Of a DNA stretch of 64,000 nt, positions 32,892 to 40,077 are shown piece by piece. The DNA is from Anaerolineales bacterium (GTDB taxonomy: Bacteria; Chloroflexota; Anaerolineae; Anaerolineales; Villigracilaceae), in the NCBI GenBank assembly GCA_026928255.1, contig JAIXKJ010000003.1, positions 273,833 through 337,832 of the forward strand, written 5' to 3'. Positions within the stretch are counted from its first letter, which is position 1. Every line of letters starts with the position of its first letter. The position numbers were made by a program, and so were the translations under genes. The notes below the pieces were generated by a model. That model saw nothing but the letters and a program-made list of their open reading frames with translations. It was not told the DNA's origin and did not search any database.

Positions 32892-34172
32892 ATGGATGAA
32901 TTTATTATCGAGGGCGGCGTCCCTTTGCGCGGGGAGGTAACCCCGTCGGGCAATAAAAATTCGGCGTTGCCGTTGCTCGCGGCGTGTCTGCTGACCGACG
33001 AGCCGGTCATTTTGCGAAATGTGCCATTAATCCGCGATGTGCTTGAAATGCGAAAGTTGATTGAAAGTCTCGGCGCGGAAGTGGAAGAACTAGACTCGCA
33101 TGTTTGGCGTGTAGCCACAAAGGAAGTTTTCGCCTCTCGCCTCGACCCAGACCTTTGTCGCCGAATCCGAGCCTCGATTCTGCTGGCGGGGCCGGTCCTC
33201 GCCCGCGCTGGCGAATTGCGCCTTCCGCCGCCCGGCGGCGACGTCATCGGGCGGAGGCGGCTGGACACGCACATCCTCGCGCTGGAAGCCTTAGGCGCGG
33301 ACGTCCGCTATGACCGCGTCTTTGACTTTTCCGCCAAAGAACTGCGCGGCGCGGATATTCTCTTGGACGAAGCCAGCGTTACCGCGACGGAAAATGCGAT
33401 TATGGCGGCGGTTTTGGCAAAAGGAAACAGCCGCATTCGCAACGCGGCTTCTGAACCGCACGTTCAAGAGTTGTGCAACTTCCTAAACGCTTTGGGCGCG
33501 AAAATTGAAGGGATTGGCTCGAACGAACTTCGTGTAGTCGGCGTTTCAAAACTGTACGGCGGAGAATTTACCGTCGGTCCCGACCTATTGGAAGTGGTCA
33601 GTTACGTCGGCGCGGCGGCGGTTACCAAAGGTTCGGTACTCATCCACAACGCGGGCGTCGAACACCTTGAAATGGTCGAGCAAGTCCTTCGGCGTTTGGG
33701 CGTCCGCTGGGAGACGCGGGGAAGCGCAATTTTCGTCCCCGCCGAGCAAAGCCTAACCGTCGCCTCCGATTTAGGCGGCGCGATTCCCGAAATCAAAACC
33801 AACGTTTGGCCCGCCTTCCCAACCGATTTGACGAGCATCGCCATCACCATCGCCACGCAGACGACGGGTTCGGTCATGTTTCACGATTGGATGTTTTCGG
33901 GCAGAATGTACTTCACCGATAAACTGGTCGGCATGGGCGCGCGGATTATCCTCTGCGACCCGTATCGCTGCGTCGTGCAAGGGGCGACTCAGTTGGTCGG
34001 CGAAAAATTGGAAAGCCCCGACATCCGCGCAGGGATGGCAATGCTCCTCGCCGCCCTCGCCGCGAAGGGAACGTCCACAATTGGGAACATCGTTCAAATC
34101 GAGCGCGGTTATGAAAGGGTGGAAGAAAAACTCCGCGCTTTGGGCGCGAACATTACGCGCAAATCGGAGTGA
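32892..34172 (+). CDS. murA: UDP-N-acetylglucosamine 1-carboxyvinyltransferase MurA, Asp variant at the active-site Cys
   Basis: A 426-residue enzyme for the first committed step of peptidoglycan synthesis. Motifs: SGNKNSALPLLAA with the catalytic Lys, RASILLAGPVLAR, the active loop LPPPGGDVIGRRRLDTHI, the EATVTATEN-like block DEASVTATENA, and AFPTDLTS. In most MurA proteins the loop reads GGCxIG; here Asp117 stands where the fosfomycin-reactive Cys (Cys115 in E. coli) is. The same natural Cys-to-Asp change is known in mycobacteria, Chlamydia and Borrelia, where it gives fosfomycin insensitivity. Neighbours are unrelated; a strong terminator follows. Confidence 0.95.
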   Translation: MDEFIIEGGVPLRGEVTPSGNKNSALPLLAACLLTDEPVILRNVPLIRDVLEMRKLIESLGAEVEELDSHVWRVATKEVFASRLDPDLCRRIRASILLAGPVLARAGELRLPPPGGDVIGRRRLDTHILALEALGADVRYDRVFDFSAKELRGADILLDEASVTATENAIMAAVLAKGNSRIRNAASEPHVQELCNFLNALGAKIEGIGSNELRVVGVSKLYGGEFTVGPDLLEVVSYVGAAAVTKGSVLIHNAGVEHLEMVEQVLRRLGVRWETRGSAIFVPAEQSLTVASDLGGAIPEIKTNVWPAFPTDLTSIAITIATQTTGSVMFHDWMFSGRMYFTDKLVGMGARIILCDPYRCVVQGATQLVGEKLESPDIRAGMAMLLAALAAKGTSTIGNIVQIERGYERVEEKLRALGANITRKSE

Positions 34173-34180
34173 ATAAAAGC

Positions 34181-34211
34181 AAAAAGAGCCGTGAATTTCG
34201 CGGCTCTTTTT
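34181..34211 (+). terminator. Terminator after murA
   Basis: AAAAAGAGCCG(T)GAA pairs with TTCGCGGCTCTTTTT; it follows the murA stop by 8 bases and can also serve the leftward lipoprotein gene. Confidence 0.85.
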
Positions 34212-34224
34212 GTTGATTGTTTTT

Positions 34225-34842
34225 TTATCGGATAGAATCTGCTCTGATGTAATACACAAACACATGCGTATCTTGCGTGTTTGTGAAATAGCCTTCCACG
34301 CCTTTGACCGGTTTTCCGTCTTTCGTCAACCAAGCGTAGGCGTAGTAGTTGCCGGCGGGCAAAGCGATTGCGCCGGAACTTCCGCCAGGTTGGATGATCA
34401 TTCCGTTTCCGTAGTAACTTCCGCATTGGGCGAATTCGTTCGGCGCGTACATAAAGAACGCCAATTGCGCGACGTAACCGCTTTGATTGTCAAAGCGCAC
34501 GTTGGTCAGCGGGCCGGCTTCTTTGATGTTTAACAATCCGCCGCATTTGTCGTTTCCGCTCGAACTGGTGGCGGTGGGAAGAATCGCAACAGACGTTGGC
34601 TCAAGCGTCGGCAAGGGGAGCGGCGTGAGAGTCGGCGGCAGGGTTGGCAGAGGCGTTTCCGTCGGCGGGATGGGCGTGTTGGTCGGAATCGCCGCTTGCG
34701 TTTCCGCAACCATCGTGAAGGCGACGCCGATGGCTGTGCCTTGAATATCCTCGACCGACATCGTCGGAACGGCGGGCGTTTTGCTTCCGCAAGCGGTCGC
34801 AAAAATCGCGAGTAAAACGAGAACGGGAATTATTTTTTTCAT
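34225..34842 (-). CDS. Lipoprotein with Thr/Pro linker
   Basis: A 205-residue lipoprotein: signal PVLVLLAIFATACGS, a short N-terminal part, then a Pro/Thr/Leu linker (NTPIPPTETPLPTLPPTL), and a C-terminal beta-rich domain with two cysteines (DKCGGLLN, FAQCGSYYG) and GNYYAYAWLTKDG. No enzymatic motif. The start at 34842 is chosen for the signal peptide; the longer frame to 35040 lies over trxA. It begins 4 bases after the trxA stop. Confidence 0.8.
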   Translation of the reverse strand: MKKIIPVLVLLAIFATACGSKTPAVPTMSVEDIQGTAIGVAFTMVAETQAAIPTNTPIPPTETPLPTLPPTLTPLPLPTLEPTSVAILPTATSSSGNDKCGGLLNIKEAGPLTNVRFDNQSGYVAQLAFFMYAPNEFAQCGSYYGNGMIIQPGGSSGAIALPAGNYYAYAWLTKDGKPVKGVEGYFTNTQDTHVFVYYIRADSIR

Positions 34843-34846
34843 AAAT

Positions 34847-35188
34847 TTACGCTTGCGCGACTTCCAAAAATTGATTGACCGCGTCGCGCAACATGCGTTC
34901 GGGCAGCGCGCCGACTTGACGATGAACGACCTTTCCGTTCGCCACAAACAGCAGCGTCGGAATGCCCTGAATGCCGAATTTCTGCATCCATTGTTGATGG
35001 TCGTCGGTGTTGATTTTTGCGACGACGAGTTTGCCGTCAAACTCTTGCGCCAATTTGTCTAAAATCGGCGCGATCATTTTGCACGGTCCGCACCACGGCG
35101 CCCAAAAATCCACGATAACCGGCGCGCTGGATTGCATGACCGCCTGCTCAAACGTGTCGTCGCTGATGTGAATAGGTTCTCCTGTCAT
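34847..35188 (-). CDS. trxA: Thioredoxin
   Basis: A 113-residue thioredoxin with PVIVDFWAPWCGPCKMIAPILDKLA (redox WCGPC), cis-Pro in GIQGIPTLLFV, and KINTDDHQQWMQKFGI. Its start at 35188 has AGGAGC upstream. No signal peptide, so it is cytosolic. Divergent from ftsY; the pair share a short intergenic region with opposing -10 boxes (TATACT at 35227-35232 for this gene). Confidence 0.94.
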   Translation of the reverse strand: MTGEPIHISDDTFEQAVMQSSAPVIVDFWAPWCGPCKMIAPILDKLAQEFDGKLVVAKINTDDHQQWMQKFGIQGIPTLLFVANGKVVHRQVGALPERMLRDAVNQFLEVAQA

Positions 35189-35246
35189 AATATTGCTCCT
35201 TTTGAAAATGCGAATTTCGCCAAAAAAGTATAACATAATTCCCTGA

Positions 35247-35252
35247 TATAAT
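35247..35252 (+). promoter_or_regulatory. -10 box of a probably leaderless transcript (ftsY)
   Basis: TATAAT ends 9 bases before the ATG at 35262, and no ribosome binding site lies between. Confidence 0.45.
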
Positions 35253-35261
35253 TTTCGCCTT

Positions 35262-36179
35262 ATGAGCATTTTCTCACGCTGGCAAGAGGGGCTTTCGCGC
35301 ACGAGCAAAGCCGCCTTTGGGCAAATCGCGTCTCTTTTAGGAACTTCGGAAATTACCGACGAAACCTGGGACGACCTCGAAACGCTTTTGATTCAAGCGG
35401 ATTTAGGAATCGAAAGCGCGTCTTCCATTTTGGACGAATTGAAACGCTGCACTCGCGCCGAAGGCTGGATTCGCTCCGAAGCGCTTTTTTCTGCGCTGAA
35501 AGCGGAATTGCGCGCGCGCCTCATTCGCCCGCCGACTCTCGACTTCTCGCACAAGCCGACGGTGATTCTCGTCGTCGGCGTTAACGGTTCGGGGAAGACG
35601 ACGACCATCGCCAAACTGTCCGCGCGTTTTGCGGGCGAAGGCAAAAAAATTCTGCTCGGCGCGGCGGACACCTTCCGCGCCGCGGCGGTGGATCAACTTC
35701 AAGTTTGGGGAGACAGGCTGAACGTCGAAGTTGTGGCGGGCGCTCCCGAAAGCGACCCTGGCGCGGTCGCCTTCAACGCCGTTCAAGCCGCCGTCGCCCG
35801 CAACGCGGACGTGGTCATGGTGGACACGGCGGGGCGTTTGCACACGCGCTTCAATTTGATGGAGGAGTTGAAGAAAGTTTATCGCGTGGTCGGCAAAGCG
35901 CTGACGGGCGCGCCGCATCACGTTTGGCTGGTGTTGGACGCGACCACCGGACAAAACGCTTTGCAACAAGCGCGTTCTTTTAAGGAAGCCGTGAACGTTG
36001 ACGGCGTGATTTTGACCAAGTTGGATTCGTCCGCTCGCGGCGGAATGGCGTTTGCGATTCAACGCGAGTTGGGCTTGCCGATTTTGTTTGCGGGGTTGGG
36101 CGAAAAGCCGCAAGACTTGACGCCTTTTGACCCCGACGCTTTTGTGGACGGAATTTTGATTGACCGCAAGGAGACCTAA
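35262..36179 (+). CDS. ftsY: Signal recognition particle receptor FtsY
   Basis: A 305-residue SRP-GTPase that docks the SRP-ribosome complex at the membrane. It has the N-terminal four-helix bundle (WDDLETLLIQADLGIESA) and the G domain: GVNGSGKTTTIAKLSARF (G1), ADTFRAAAVDQL, VDTAGRLHT, TKLDSSARGG and GLGEKPQDLTPFD. It lacks the long acidic A domain of E. coli FtsY, as in many other phyla. Its stop overlaps the prfB start (TAATG). Confidence 0.95.
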   Translation: MSIFSRWQEGLSRTSKAAFGQIASLLGTSEITDETWDDLETLLIQADLGIESASSILDELKRCTRAEGWIRSEALFSALKAELRARLIRPPTLDFSHKPTVILVVGVNGSGKTTTIAKLSARFAGEGKKILLGAADTFRAAAVDQLQVWGDRLNVEVVAGAPESDPGAVAFNAVQAAVARNADVVMVDTAGRLHTRFNLMEELKKVYRVVGKALTGAPHHVWLVLDATTGQNALQQARSFKEAVNVDGVILTKLDSSARGGMAFAIQRELGLPILFAGLGEKPQDLTPFDPDAFVDGILIDRKET

Positions 36180-37268
36180 TGCAAGATTTAATAAAACGAT
36201 TACGCGCCGCCGACGAAACGCTGCAAAAATTATTGGAGCGTCTTTGACGTCGCCAAAAAACAAAGTCAACTTTCGCAGTTAGAAATTGAAATTGAGCGTC
36301 CTAATTTTTGGGACGATTCCACCGCCGCGCAGCGGACGATGAAAACCGTCTCCGTTTTGCGCGATGACGTGCAAGGCTGGAATAAACTTCAAAAGCAAAT
36401 TCACGATTTGACCGACCTCGCGCAAATGGACGACGAATCGCTGGAAGCGGAATTGGAAAACGAGGTTTCAAAACTGGAAGGCGAATTGGAGAAGCGCTCG
36501 TTTGACGCCATGTTTTCGGGACCCTACGACCGCGACGACGCGATTCTCGCCATCCACGCAGGCGCGGGCGGAACAGATTCGCAAGATTGGGCGGAGATGC
36601 TGCAACGCATGTATTTGCGTTGGATGGAAGAACGCGGGTTCAGCGCCGATATTTTAGATTCGACTCCCGGCGAAGAGGCGGGCATTAAGAGCGCGACCAT
36701 TTCCGTCAGCGGCGAATACGCTTTTGGCTATCTGCGTTCCGAAAAAGGCGTGCATCGGCTGGTGCGGCTTTCGCCTTTTGATTCCGCGCACCGCCGCCAC
36801 ACCTCTTTTGCGTTGATTGAAGTCTTGCCGCAAGTGAGCATGGGCGACGCGGATATAGAAATTAACGCGGGCGATATAAAGATGGACGTCTTCCGCTCTT
36901 CTGGCGCGGGCGGACAAAACGTGCAGAAGAACGCCACCGCCGTCCGCCTGACGCACATCCCCACGGGCATTGTGGTTACTTGTCAAAACGAACGTTCGCA
37001 GACTCAAAACCGCGAATTCGCCATGCGGATTTTGCGCGCGCGTTTGCTTGAATTAAAGAACGCCGAAAAAGAGGAAGAGCGCGCCGTCTTGCGCGGGGAA
37101 TACACAAAAGCGGAATGGGGCAGTCAAATCCGCTCGTATGTGCTGCACCCGTATCAAATGGTCAAAGACCACCGCACCGATTTTCAAATCGGCAACGTCC
37201 AAGCCGTGTTGGACGGCGACCTCGACCCGCTGATGGAAGATTACTTAAAGAACGGGCAAGAGAAATAA
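36179..37268 (+). CDS. prfB: Peptide chain release factor 2 (RF2) with programmed +1 frameshift
   Basis: RF2 is read from two frames. ATG at 36179 encodes 22 residues up to CTT TGA; the TGA is at 36245-36247. A +1 slip on CTT T continues with GAC GTC GCC (36246 onward) to the stop at 37268, giving 362 residues, close to the E. coli length. The site has the known elements: an internal Shine-Dalgarno GGAG (36235-36238) 3 bases before CTT, then CTTTGAC. RF2 motifs are SPF in RLSPFDSAHRRHTSF and GGQ in SSGAGGQNVQKNATAVRLTH. This is a regulated frameshift, not a sequencing error: the slip is the same as in other bacteria. Coupled to ftsY. Confidence 0.96.
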
Positions 37269-37297
37269 AAAGAGCGGACTTTTGTCCGCTCTTTTTA
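37267..37297. terminator. Bidirectional terminator between prfB and the S1 protein gene
   Basis: AAAAAGAGCGGAC and GTCCGCTCTTTTT form a strong stem with a short loop; it lies between converging genes and directly at the prfB stop. Confidence 0.88.
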
Positions 37298-37300
37298 TTA

Positions 37301-38077
37301 TTATCCGCCGGTAGGCAGACGTTTTTCCAACGTGCTGTTGTAAAGGTCTTCTTGCTCTTGCGAAGAACCCTTGATAGACTTCGTGCGGACGGTCTTCTTG
37401 CCGCTGGCTTTTTCCAACGCCTGCTGCCAAGCGATTTGCATCGCGGTAAATTGCGGCTCTCTGGAAACTTCCTCGTCCATGTCGTAATAGTCTTCTTGTT
37501 TCTTGCCCTTGCCTTTGCGTTTTCCGCCGCTTTTCTTCGGCTCGGCAATCGGTTCGGGTTCGATTTCCATCACGTCTTGCATGGCTTTGATGCTCAAGCG
37601 GATTTGGCGTTTGCGGCGGTCTGCTTCGAGAATCTTCGCCTCGACTTCCTCGCCGACTTTGACCACGTCGCCCGCGTTTTTGACGTAGCCGTGAGTCAAC
37701 TCGCTGACGTGAATCAAGCCTGGACGTTCCGCGCCAAAATCCACGAACGCGCCGTAAGATTCAATGCGGACGACTTTGCCTTTGACGACGGTGTCGGGCT
37801 TAAGTTCTTTCCATTCGTAAGCGAGAGGCTCGATCATCGTCAGTTCAACGCGATCTTTGCGAACGCGCTTAACCCAAACGACGACCTCTTGCCCTTCCTT
37901 AAGAACGTCTTCCACTTTGTTGACGGGCGTCTCGCTGATTTGCGAAATGTGCAAAACGCCGGGCACGCTCTGCCCGATGTCCACTAACGCTCCCGCCATG
38001 GCGGCTTTCAAAATTTTTCCGTTCAGTTTGGTTTTTGGTTCTAACATTTCAATGGGGGTAGTTTCTGGGGTGGTCAT
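37301..38077 (-). CDS. S1-domain RNA-binding protein
   Basis: A 258-residue protein with two S1 domains. The first, about residues 15-80, has LNGKILKAAMAGALVDIGQSVPGVLHISQI; the second, about residues 93-165, has VKGKVVRIESYGAFVDFGAERPGLIHVSELTHGYV. The C-terminal third is charged (KKSGGKRKGKGKKQEDYYDMDEE) and ends in a low-complexity region. It resembles shortened ribosomal-protein-S1-like proteins and may bind mRNA in translation. Transcribed against prfB. Confidence 0.85.
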   Translation of the reverse strand: MTTPETTPIEMLEPKTKLNGKILKAAMAGALVDIGQSVPGVLHISQISETPVNKVEDVLKEGQEVVVWVKRVRKDRVELTMIEPLAYEWKELKPDTVVKGKVVRIESYGAFVDFGAERPGLIHVSELTHGYVKNAGDVVKVGEEVEAKILEADRRKRQIRLSIKAMQDVMEIEPEPIAEPKKSGGKRKGKGKKQEDYYDMDEEVSREPQFTAMQIAWQQALEKASGKKTVRTKSIKGSSQEQEDLYNSTLEKRLPTGG

Positions 38078-38179
38078 AATTATGCTCCTGCTAGTTAAAA
38101 TAATGCCAACGCGCGATTATACACCTCGAAAAAAGATGAGTCAATGAGAAAAAAGTTAGGGTTTTTTCAGACAAGCCCT

Positions 38180-38185
38180 TATAAT
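38180..38185 (+). promoter_or_regulatory. -10 box of a probably leaderless transcript (ftcD)
   Basis: TATAAT ends 6 bases before the ATG at 38192 (spacer AGCCGC). No ribosome binding site is seen. Confidence 0.5.
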
Positions 38186-38191
38186 AGCCGC

Positions 38192-39721
38192 ATGACAAAT
38201 CAACTCGTTGAATGCATCCCTAATTTTTCCGAAGCGCGGCGAACGGAAGTAATTGACCAAATCGTCGCCGCCGTGCAATCCGTCGCGGAAGTCAAATTGC
38301 TCGACCGCTCTTCCGACTTAGACCACAACCGCACCGTGCTGACTTTCGCGGGGTCGCCCGCTGGCGTGGAAGAAGCCGCTTTTCGCGCCATCCAAACCGC
38401 CGCCCAATTAATTGACCTCGATCAACACACGGGCGAACATCCGCGCATTGGGGCGACGGACGTCGTGCCTTTCGTCCCGCTCAGCGGCGTCGGCATGGAC
38501 GAATGCGTCGCCATTGCCAAACGTCTCGGTCAGCGGGTGGGCGGCGAACTTCAAATTCCCGTTTACTTATATGAAGCCGCCGCAACGCGCCCCGAACGAA
38601 GCAACCTTGAAAACGTCCGCAAGGGGCAATACGAAGGTTTGAAAACCGCCATCGAAACCGACGAAAACCGCAAGCCCGATTTTGGTCCGAGCAAGTTGCC
38701 CAAAGCGGGCGCAACCGTCATCGGCGCGCGCGCGCCGCTGATTGCCTTCAACGTCTATCTCACAACCGACGACGTGAGCATTGCTAAAAAGGTTGCCAAA
38801 GCCGTGCGTCAATCATCGGGCGGCTTGCGTTACGTCAAAGGCTTAGGCTTGCTGGTGGACGGGCGCGCGCAAGTCTCGATGAACCTGACCAACTTCCGCG
38901 AAACGCCGATTGCCCGCGTGGTGGAGTTCATCCGCCGCGAAGCCGAACGCTACGGCGTGGGCGTGCATCACAGCGAGTTGGTCGGCTTAATTCCGCAAGA
39001 AGCGCTGGTGGACGCCGCCGTTTGGTACGCGCAGATGGATCAATTTGACAAAGACCAGATTCTCGAATCGCGCTTGTACGCCGCCCCCGCCGCAGACTCC
39101 GCTCCGAGCGCTCCCTCTTTCATCGAAGAATTAGCCGCGCCGACGCCGACGCCCGGCGGCGGTTCCGCTGGCGCTTACGTCGGCGCGATGGGCGCGGCGC
39201 TTGCGGCGATGGTCGCGGGCGTAACGATTGGAAAAAAGAAATACGCCGACGTGGAAGCCGAAATGCAAGCCGTGCGCGTTGTGGCGGAGAATTTACGCAA
39301 AGAATTAACCCAAGCGGTGGACGACGACGCCGCCGCCTTTGAAGCGCTGATGGGGACTTTCAAACTGCCGAAGGCGACGGACGAAGAAAAATCTGTCCGC
39401 GCGGCGGCGATTACGCAAGCGACGCTGAACGCCGCCCATATTCCGCTGCATGTGGCGGAAGACGCTGTTAAGGTAATGGAGTTGGCGTTGAAATGCGCCG
39501 AAGTCGGTTTGCTCAGCGCCGCCTCGGACGCCATGTCCGCGTTTGCGATGGCGCGCGCTTCGCTGACGGCGGCGGGTTATAACGTGCGAATCAACCTCAA
39601 CTCGTTGGACGATTCGTCGTTGGGCGCGAGTATGTTGAGCGAGTTGGCAGAATTAGAATCGGCGGCGAATCAACTCGACGAGCAGATTCAAGCCGCAATG
39701 AAAGAAAGAGGCGGGTTCTAA
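38192..39721 (+). CDS. ftcD: Bifunctional formimidoyltransferase-cyclodeaminase (FtcD)
   Basis: A 509-residue fusion that moves the formimino group from formiminoglutamate to tetrahydrofolate and then deaminates it. Residues 1-300 are the glutamate formimidoyltransferase (LVECIPNFSEAR, DLDHNRTVLTFAG, HPRIGATDVVPFVPL, NVYLTTDDVSIAKKVAKAVR). Residues about 310-509 are the cyclodeaminase (LAAPTPTPGGGSAGAYVGAMGAALAAMV, then AVDDDAAAFEALM). Full-length fusions are common in animals; many bacteria have split enzymes. No hutHUI is adjacent. The ATG at 38192 is preferred over the longer frame at 38144. Confidence 0.94.
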   Translation: MTNQLVECIPNFSEARRTEVIDQIVAAVQSVAEVKLLDRSSDLDHNRTVLTFAGSPAGVEEAAFRAIQTAAQLIDLDQHTGEHPRIGATDVVPFVPLSGVGMDECVAIAKRLGQRVGGELQIPVYLYEAAATRPERSNLENVRKGQYEGLKTAIETDENRKPDFGPSKLPKAGATVIGARAPLIAFNVYLTTDDVSIAKKVAKAVRQSSGGLRYVKGLGLLVDGRAQVSMNLTNFRETPIARVVEFIRREAERYGVGVHHSELVGLIPQEALVDAAVWYAQMDQFDKDQILESRLYAAPAADSAPSAPSFIEELAAPTPTPGGGSAGAYVGAMGAALAAMVAGVTIGKKKYADVEAEMQAVRVVAENLRKELTQAVDDDAAAFEALMGTFKLPKATDEEKSVRAAAITQATLNAAHIPLHVAEDAVKVMELALKCAEVGLLSAASDAMSAFAMARASLTAAGYNVRINLNSLDDSSLGASMLSELAELESAANQLDEQIQAAMKERGGF

Positions 39722-39730
39722 ATCTGCGCC

Positions 39731-39759
39731 TTGTCGTTTTCTTTCATCTCGCATATAAT
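39731..39759 (+). promoter_or_regulatory. Promoter of the ileS T-box leader
   Basis: TTGTCG and TATAAT are separated by 17 bases; initiation is expected near 39766, just before stem I of the T-box. Confidence 0.7.
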
Positions 39760-39767
39760 CCAAATTT

Positions 39768-40033
39768 CAACGGCGAAGATGGGAACGAGTAAATCGTTTG
39801 CGACGAACAGCGAGTCCGAGATTGGTGAAAGCGGATGCGTTGACGGCGGTTGAAAATCCTCCCGTAGCCGCGACCTGAAATTGGCGCAAGCCAAAATTAA
39901 GCGAGCCGACGTTGTTCCTCGTTAACGGAACAGGGCGATTTTCGTCGCCAATGAGCGCCCGTCTGCGGACGGGAATCAGAGTGGTACCGCGCGAGCAATG
40001 CTCTCGTCTCTGTACAGAGGCGAGAGTTTTTAT
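39768..40033 (+). ncRNA. T-box riboswitch controlling ileS
   Basis: The leader carries T-box landmarks in order: stem I with GATGGGAACGAGTAA and GATTGGTGAAAGC, a specifier loop with GAAAATC (Ile codon ATC at 39856-39858), and the T-box sequence AGAGTGGTACCGCG (39978-39991) whose TGGT can pair with the ACCA end of uncharged tRNA. The terminator (40001-40033) ends it. This fits transcription attenuation: uncharged tRNA-Ile stabilises the antiterminator and lets ileS be transcribed. The specifier was read by eye and the stem I fold was not computed. Confidence 0.9.
40001..40033 (+). terminator. T-box attenuator terminator
   Basis: CTCTCGTCTCTG pairs with CAGAGGCGAGAG and is followed by TTTTTATTT. 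It can be replaced by the antiterminator that contains the T-box sequence. Confidence 0.9.
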
Positions 40034-40077
40034 TTAACTTGCAACCTATAACTTGAAATTTAAGCGATGGAGACGCT

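Noticed and set aside
35403..36269. 288-residue leftward open frame in ftsY
   Set aside because: Antisense shadow of ftsY and the start of prfB.
36339..37268. Shorter start for RF2 at 36339
   Set aside because: Would lose the first domain; the frameshift site restores a full-length 362-residue RF2.
37115..37987. 290-residue forward open frame antisense to the S1 protein
   Set aside because: Overlaps the end of prfB and the full S1 gene; no recognisable motif.
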